64,000 nt of DNA, from contig NW_022098076.1 of NCBI RefSeq assembly GCF_002288925.2, positions 75,345,873 to 75,409,872 on the forward strand, in the 5' to 3' direction. Made by a program: the position numbers and the translations under genes. Shown here in pieces: positions 59,187-64,000 of the stretch. This DNA is from Delphinapterus leucas (Eukaryota; Chordata; Mammalia; Artiodactyla; Monodontidae). How positions within the stretch are numbered: position 1 is the stretch's first letter; every line of letters starts with the position of its first letter. The notes beneath the pieces are model-generated. The model ran no database searches and was not told the origin of the DNA. It saw only the letters and a program-made list of their open reading frames with translations.

Positions 59187-60518
59187 ATCATTAACGGATG
59201 TCAAATTTTGTTGAAAGATTTTCCTGCATCTACTGAGATGATTATATGGTTTTTACTCTTACTTTGTTATGATGGTGTATGACATTGATTGCTTTGTGGA
59301 TATTGAACCATCCTTGAATCTCTGGAATAAATCCCACTTGATCATGGTATATGATTCTTTTAATATATTGTTGGATTTGGTTTGTTAATATTTTGTTGAG
59401 GATGTTTGCATCTCTGTTCATTAGTGATATTGGTCTGTAATATTCTTCTGTGTGTGTGTGATATCTTTGACTGATTTTGGTAACAGGATGATGCTGGCCT
59501 TGTAGAATGAGTTCAGAAGCTTTCCTTCCTCTGCAATTTTTTGGAAGAGTTTCAGAAGGATAGGTGTTAACTCTTTTCTAAATGTTTGGTAGGATCCATC
59601 TGGTCCTAAACTTTTGTTTGTTGGATTTTTTTTTTTTAACTGATTCAATTTCATTACTGGTAATTGATCTGCTCATATTTTCTATTTCTTCCTGGTTCCA
59701 TCTTGGGAGATTTTACATTTCTAGGAATCTGTCCACTTCCTTTAGGTTGTCTGTTTATTACCATATAATTTTTCAAAGTGATCTCCTATTATCCTTTGTA
59801 TTTCTTTGGTGTTGGTGGTAATTTCTCCTTTTTCATTTCAGATTTTATTGATTTGGGCCCTCTCTCTTTTTTTCTTGATAAGTCTGGCTAAAGGTTTATC
59901 AATTTTGTTTATCTTTTCAAAGAACTAGATCTTAGTTTCATTGATCTTTTCTATTTTTTTTTAGTCTCTATTTCATTTATTTCTGCTCTGATCTTTATGA
60001 TTTCTTTCTTTCTACTAACTTTGAGCTTTGCTTGTTCTTCTTTTCTAACTCCTTTAGGTGTAAGATTAGGTTTTTTGTTTGAGATTTTTCTTGTTTACTG
60101 AGATAAGCTTATATTGCTATAAACTTCTTTCTTAGAACTGCTTTTGCTGTATCTCATAGATTTTGGATGGTTGTGTTTTGCTTTCATTTGTCTCCAAGTA
60201 TTTTTTTATTTATTCTCTGATTTCTTCAGTGATCCATCAGTTGTTTTGTAGCATATTGTTTGGTCTCCATGTGTTTTTGTTTTTTGCAGATTTTTTTTCT
60301 TGTAGTTGATTCCCAGTCTCATAGCATTGTGGTCAGAAAGAATACTTGATCTGATTCAATTTTCTTAAATTTACTAAGGCTTGTTTTGTGGCCTAGCTTG
60401 TGATCAATCCTGGAGAATATTCCACGTGCACTTGAAAAGAATGTGTATCTACTGCTTTTGGATGGAATGTTTTATATGTATATATATTCCATTTGGTCTA
60501 ATGTGTCATTTAAGGCCA

Positions 60519-60599
60519 TCTTAATCCCACCTTCAGGAAACTAACATTGATGCAATTAGATATAATCTAATCTACAGGCCTTGTTTATATTTGCCAAAT
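60519..60599. other. junction between two L1 elements
   Basis: Unassigned sequence between the younger L1 and the older L1M. Confidence 0.4.
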
Positions 60600-61991
60600 A
60601 TTCTGGTAATTTTTTTAATAGCAAAAGAAAATTCCGTATTGTACTTTGTTTCTGATTACCATGTATATTTAGGTTAATTTGGAACAGTTCCTCAGTCTTT
60701 CTTTACCGTTAATGACACTGACAATTGTGAAGGCTGCAAGCCCCAGTTTTTTGGTAGAATGTCCCTCAAGTTCAGTTTGCCTGATGTTCCCTCTTGATTA
60801 AACTTAAGTTATGCAATTTTGGCAAGAATATCAGAGAAGTGATGCTGTGTTCTTCTCAGTGAATCCTATCAGGCGGCACATAGTATCTATTTGTCTCCTA
60901 TCTGGAGATGATAATTTTGATCATTTGGTTAAGGTAGTGTCTGCCAGATTTCTACATGATAATGCTACTATTTTATTCCTTGTTATTAATAAGTATCTCA
61001 TGGAGAGGTACATTGAAGTTATACAGTATCCTGTTACTCCTTAAACTTTCACGTATTAGCTTTAGCATCCATTGAAGATTTTTGCCTAAATCCATTATTA
61101 TTACTATGGTTACCAATGAGTGATGCTTTAATTCCATCATTCTTTGAATGATTTTTTATTGGCTTTCTAATGTAAAAAAAACTTTCCTTTCTTATCCATT
61201 TTATTTGCTCATTCATTCATTTATGTCAGTGTGGACTAAACGATTTTATTTTATAACATATATTTATATTTTACATATTGTGGGTTATAGTTCCCTACTA
61301 TGTTTATTTATTTTGGTGCTCAAATTGTCCTAAATTTGGCCAGTACAAGCCCTTTCAAACTGGCCCCTGTCCCCATTTGACATATCTTCATTATTCTTTG
61401 AGCACTTTCTTACTTTTTGACACAAGACATTCTCAGCTCATTTTGTATTTTTCCTGCTCCAGCCTCAGAATCAGCCATTTCTCAAAAGAGTCCTGGTTCC
61501 TTTCAGTGACAAATGGAATTTAGATCCATGACCTTGGGATATCATTGTTTCTAGGTCATATCAAGAGAGATGGAAAACAGATGTGTATATAAGATCATAT
61601 GCATACATATATAATATCCATGTCTATATCTCTATCACTTTTATCTATATATTAAAGCCTATGAATTTCCACGGATACCTCCATTCCAATTCCATGACAC
61701 AAGACTCACTCTATCCCTCCCTTTCCATAGTTGGAGTTTCCTTATCCGGTAGTGAGAAATATGGCATCCATTTTATATATGTACTTATTTTCTCAAAACA
61801 CAAAAAGTATTTTCAAAATTGTTAACTCATGCTTCTGTTAATTAAAAAAGTCTATTAACTAGAGTTTAATTTTGTTTAAAGCTTGTTGGCTTTTTATCCT
61901 TAGGGCATATAAATACTATGTTCAGAAGTTATTCAGCTTATGTCTTCTTTCCCACTTTAGTATGGTTATACTATTAATTTGATATTTGACT

Positions 61992-61998
61992 TGATTCA

Positions 61999-62007
<9 letters not shown>
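61992..62007. repeat. target-site duplication, left copy
   Basis: TGATTCACTTGCTTTT, identical to 62221-62236. Confidence 0.95.
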
Positions 62008-62029
<22 letters not shown>

Positions 62030-62220
62030 GCGTTACGTGAGCCTCTCACTGTTGTGCCCTCTCCTGCTGCGGAGCACAGGCTCCGGATGTGCAGGCCCAG
62101 TGGCCATGGCCCACGGGCCCAGCCGCTCCACGGCATATGGGACCCTCCCGGACCGGGGCATGAACCCACGTCCCCTACACCGGCAGGCGGACTCCTAACC
62201 ACTGTGCCACCAGGGAAGCC
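62008..62220 (-). mobile_element. CHR-2-type SINE in L1M
   Basis: Poly-T head (SINE poly-A), GAGCCTCTCACTGTTGTGCCC, GCGGAGCACAGGCTCCGGATG, GTGGCCATGGCCCACGGG, GGACCGGGGCATGAACCC and ACTGTGCCACCAGGGAAGCC: the reverse complement of the type at 6808. It is full length with a perfect 16-bp duplication and so is a recent insertion into the old L1M. Frames in both directions through it are spurious. Confidence 0.96.
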
Positions 62221-62236
62221 TGATTCACTTGCTTTT
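62221..62236. repeat. target-site duplication, right copy
   Basis: Exact match to 61992-62007. Confidence 0.95.
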
Positions 62237-62410
62237 GTTTAAATTATCTTTTAGGATTTTTTTCTTCTTTCATTGCTGACTTTTTCTTAACTACATAAAA
62301 TGTTAACATGATTTCAAAAGTCAAAACCATGCAATAAATATGTGCATAAAAGTGTCATTTTCCCCATTCCATCTATTATTTGAGCCTCCTTCTCACTCAT
62401 CTTTTATTAG

Positions 62411-62990
62411 CACTATGGTGAACAGAATTCTAAGGATGACTGCCAATGACCTTGGCCCTTGTTTAATCCCTGACCCTTTGAATATGGATAGAACATGTGA
62501 ATATGATGAGACATCACTCCTGTGATTATGTTACTTTATAAGGCAAAAGGGAGATTAGCTTAATGACATGAATTCTTTAAAGGCAGAGTTTTCTGTGCCT
62601 GGAATCAAAAGAGGAAATAAAAATTTTTTTAAAAGACTTAACACACCATTACTGGCTTGAAGATGGAGAAGGCCATGTGGCAAAGAGTAGAGGCAGAGCC
62701 TAGAAGCTGAGTAGCCTCTGGCTGTCAGCCATCAAGGAAACATGGACTTCAGTCCTACAATCACAAGAAACTGAATTCTGCCAACAGCCTGAATATGCTT
62801 GGAAGTGATTTTTTTCCCAAAGCTTCCAGTTAAGAACCCAGACTGGCTGACACCTTAAATTTGGTTTTACGAGACTCTCAGCAGAGAATCCAGTCAAGCC
62901 CACCTAGACTTCTGCCCTACAGAACTGTTAGTTAATAGATGGGTTTTGTTTTAAATCACTAAATTGTGGTAATAGAAAACTAATACAGTA
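62411..62990 (+). repeat. MaLR-like solitary LTR inside L1M
   Basis: GAACAGAATTCTAAGGATGACTGCCAATGACC, AGAACATGTGAATATGATGAGACATCACTCC, CTGTGATTATGTTACTTTATAAGGC, AGAAACTGAATTCTGCCAAC, CTTAAATTTGG, TTAAATCACTAAATTGTGGTAATAGAAAACTAATACAG. The 3' end (GGTAATAGAAAACTAATACA) is the MaLR-type terminus. L1M sequence continues on both sides ('CTTTTATTAG' before, 'TCTCTGGTTTATC' after), so it inserted into the L1M. LTR only; no internal retroviral genes. Confidence 0.75.
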
Positions 62991-63660
62991 CCCAATCTTA
63001 TAGTCTCTGGTTTATCTTTACTGCATTATAATTGTCTTTTGAACAAATTCATGTTTATTTTCCTCTTTGTATTTCTTCCTTAAGCAAAAGGTAGCATACT
63101 ATTTAAACTCTTTCATAGTTTACTTTTTTCAGTTAATAACATAGCCTGGAGATCACTCAACATCAGTTCATAGAATTCATTCTCCACTGTTTTTTATAGC
63201 AACATAGTACTCCAGTGTGTGATTGTAACATAGTTTACTCAACAATGCTTCTATGTATGGGCATATAGGTTGTTCAGTTTCCAGTTTTCAATTATAAATA
63301 ATGCTGCAATGAATAATCTTTTGAATCCTCAAGGAAATTCCTAGAAGTGATATCACCAGGCCAAATGATAAACATGTACATAGTTTTACTTGATATTGCC
63401 AAATTCCTCTCATCAGGGTTGTACCATGTGACATTCCCATCAGCAATTTAGTTATGTTGATGCATGGGTTTTGTGTAGTTAATGTATTCCTGTGTATTTT
63501 TTAGGGTATGTTGGGAATACCAGATTTATATGGTAGCAATTACCTAGGTTACCATCTACTCAATATTTGAGACTTTTTTGAATTGGCAAATTACTTTCCA
63601 GAAAAATTGTTCTATATTCTTCCAACGGTATATGAGAGTTCCTGTCTCACTGCACCCTGC

Positions 63661-64000
63661 AAGTAGAAAAGAGTCAATTTCAATCTTTCAAAAGAGAAAT
63701 TTAGTCATACACTGTATAAACATTTTGGCCAAATAAGAAATGGAAGAATGTTAAATTCATATTTGTTTGAAATAAAAGGTAAATCCAAATATTATCATCA
63801 TCACAAAACAAAATAAAATATGGAGATACAAAAATTATTCTGAAAATTGTTTTCACTATTTAATTGTGATTATAAATTTTATTATTGAAATATTTAAGCT
63901 AAAATTTTAAAATTTGAGCTATAGTGCAAAAATAATGTTTTCTCAGAATAGTCAGCTATTATATTGCTCTTGAACTAATTGTCTGAACATTTAACGTGAT
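63661..64000. other. AT-rich noncoding DNA at window end
   Basis: Very A/T-rich with no gene, and no repeat I can name; it may be the continuation of an old L1. Confidence 0.4.

Larger units (their letters stand above)
56712..60518 (-). mobile_element. long 5'-truncated L1, antisense, split by a SINE
   Basis: Continuous antisense L1: 3' UTR (ATTTATAATATTAGTTTCAAGTGTACAATATAG, CCAATGATAACCACTAGC), ORF2 C-terminal, reverse-transcriptase and linker regions, ending in the ORF2 5' part (GAATATTCCACGTGCACTTGAAAAGAATG, GGTCTAATGTGTCATTTAAGGCC at about 60495-60518). About 3.6 kb of L1 excluding the 0.2-kb SINE. The 5' UTR, ORF1 and much of the endonuclease are absent. No clear target-site duplication was found, so the right edge may have been formed with a deletion. 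Confidence 0.88.
57006..60518 (-). pseudogene. broken L1 ORF2 (reverse transcriptase)
   Basis: Minus-strand pieces in L1 order from the N side: 59421-59654 ([20 protein letters not shown], matching the 'PGPDGF' region of the reverse transcriptase), 58552-58794 ([10 protein letters not shown], the catalytic FADD/YADD box), 58324-58530 ([20 protein letters not shown] and [17 protein letters not shown]), 57916-58194 and 57006-57389 (the cysteine-containing C-terminus: [20 protein letters not shown]). Family knowledge: ORF2 supplies endonuclease and reverse transcriptase for L1 copying. Stops and frameshifts separate the pieces, a SINE interrupts it at 58965, and the endonuclease is mostly absent, so it is inactive. 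Large plus-strand frames over the same DNA (57151-57651; 58493-58954) are antisense shadows. Confidence 0.88.
60600..63660 (-). mobile_element. old L1M 3' UTR and ORF2 end, antisense, with two insertions
   Basis: GTAGAATGTCCCTCAAGTTCAGTTTGCCTGATGTTCCCTC, TGTCTGCCAGATTTCTAC, AAATTTGGCCAGTACAAGCCC, TCAGCCATTTCTCAAAAGAGTCCTGGTTCC (3' UTR); TGATTTCAAAAGTCAAAACCATGC, GCATACTATTTAAACTC, GGAGATCACTCAACATCAGTTCATAG, GTACTCCAGTGTGTGATTG, AATAATGCTGCAATGAATAATC, AATTCCTAGAAGTGATATCACC (running into ORF2 end). The order is that of an L1MB/L1MC-type element read in reverse. A SINE (62008-62220) and an LTR (62411-62990) split it. Orientation of the part before 61560 is inferred from its continuity with the rest. 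Confidence 0.7.

Noticed and set aside
1..64000. A previously undescribed multi-gene system
   Set aside because: No clustered coding frames, repeats with spacers, RNA scaffolds or other organised structure was found beyond known transposon families and simple repeats.

Overview
The window is intergenic or intronic DNA from a mammal, almost certainly a cetacean. Three full-length copies of the tRNA-derived CHR-2-type SINE of whales and dolphins (6808-7013, 8429-8635, 62008-62220), a diverged fourth (58965-59172) and one older tRNA-Glu-like CHR-1-type SINE (28274-28398) sit on a background of ancient eutherian repeats (MIR, L2, L1M, MaLR-like LTRs, hAT-type MITEs). There is no operon structure, no CpG island and no exon I can recognise. 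Apart from decayed L1 ORF2 fragments, every open frame I checked is short, lacks a known domain and looks like chance or antisense repeat sequence. I found no tRNA, rRNA or CRISPR array.

Layout. 0-6 kb: unique sequence with simple repeats and one promoter-like block near 2.1-2.3 kb (TATA-like motif, palindromic CRE, inverted RUNX-type sites). 6.4-9 kb: (TG)n and two CHR-2 SINEs. 10.8-17.8 kb: repeat-rich, with a MER5-like element, a plus-strand 5'-truncated L1, a minus-strand L1 with an inverted 5' end and a second L1 piece inside it, two LTR-type elements and an L2. 18-24.9 kb: mostly unique. 25-32 kb: L2, MIR, CHR-1, hAT elements (one with a palindromic MITE inside it) and a minus-strand MLT1-type LTR. 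33.7-37.5 kb: a long old minus-strand L1 followed by another MLT1-type LTR. 38-53 kb: unique sequence with scattered MIR/L2, an LTR-like element and an AT-rich L1/HAL1-like stretch at 43.9-45.9 kb. 53.5-54.2 kb: a second twin-primed L1. 56.7-63.7 kb: a stack of minus-strand L1s carrying two SINEs and one LTR.

No genes act together here. What can be read is the insertion history: MIR/L2/hAT, then MaLR LTRs and L1M, then younger L1s, then CHR SINEs. I found no convincing new biological system. The best leads are the promoter-like inverted-repeat block at 2.1 kb, the two twin-primed L1s, and a few perfect palindromes in unique DNA. Repeat family names come from memory of consensus sequences and were not confirmed by a search.
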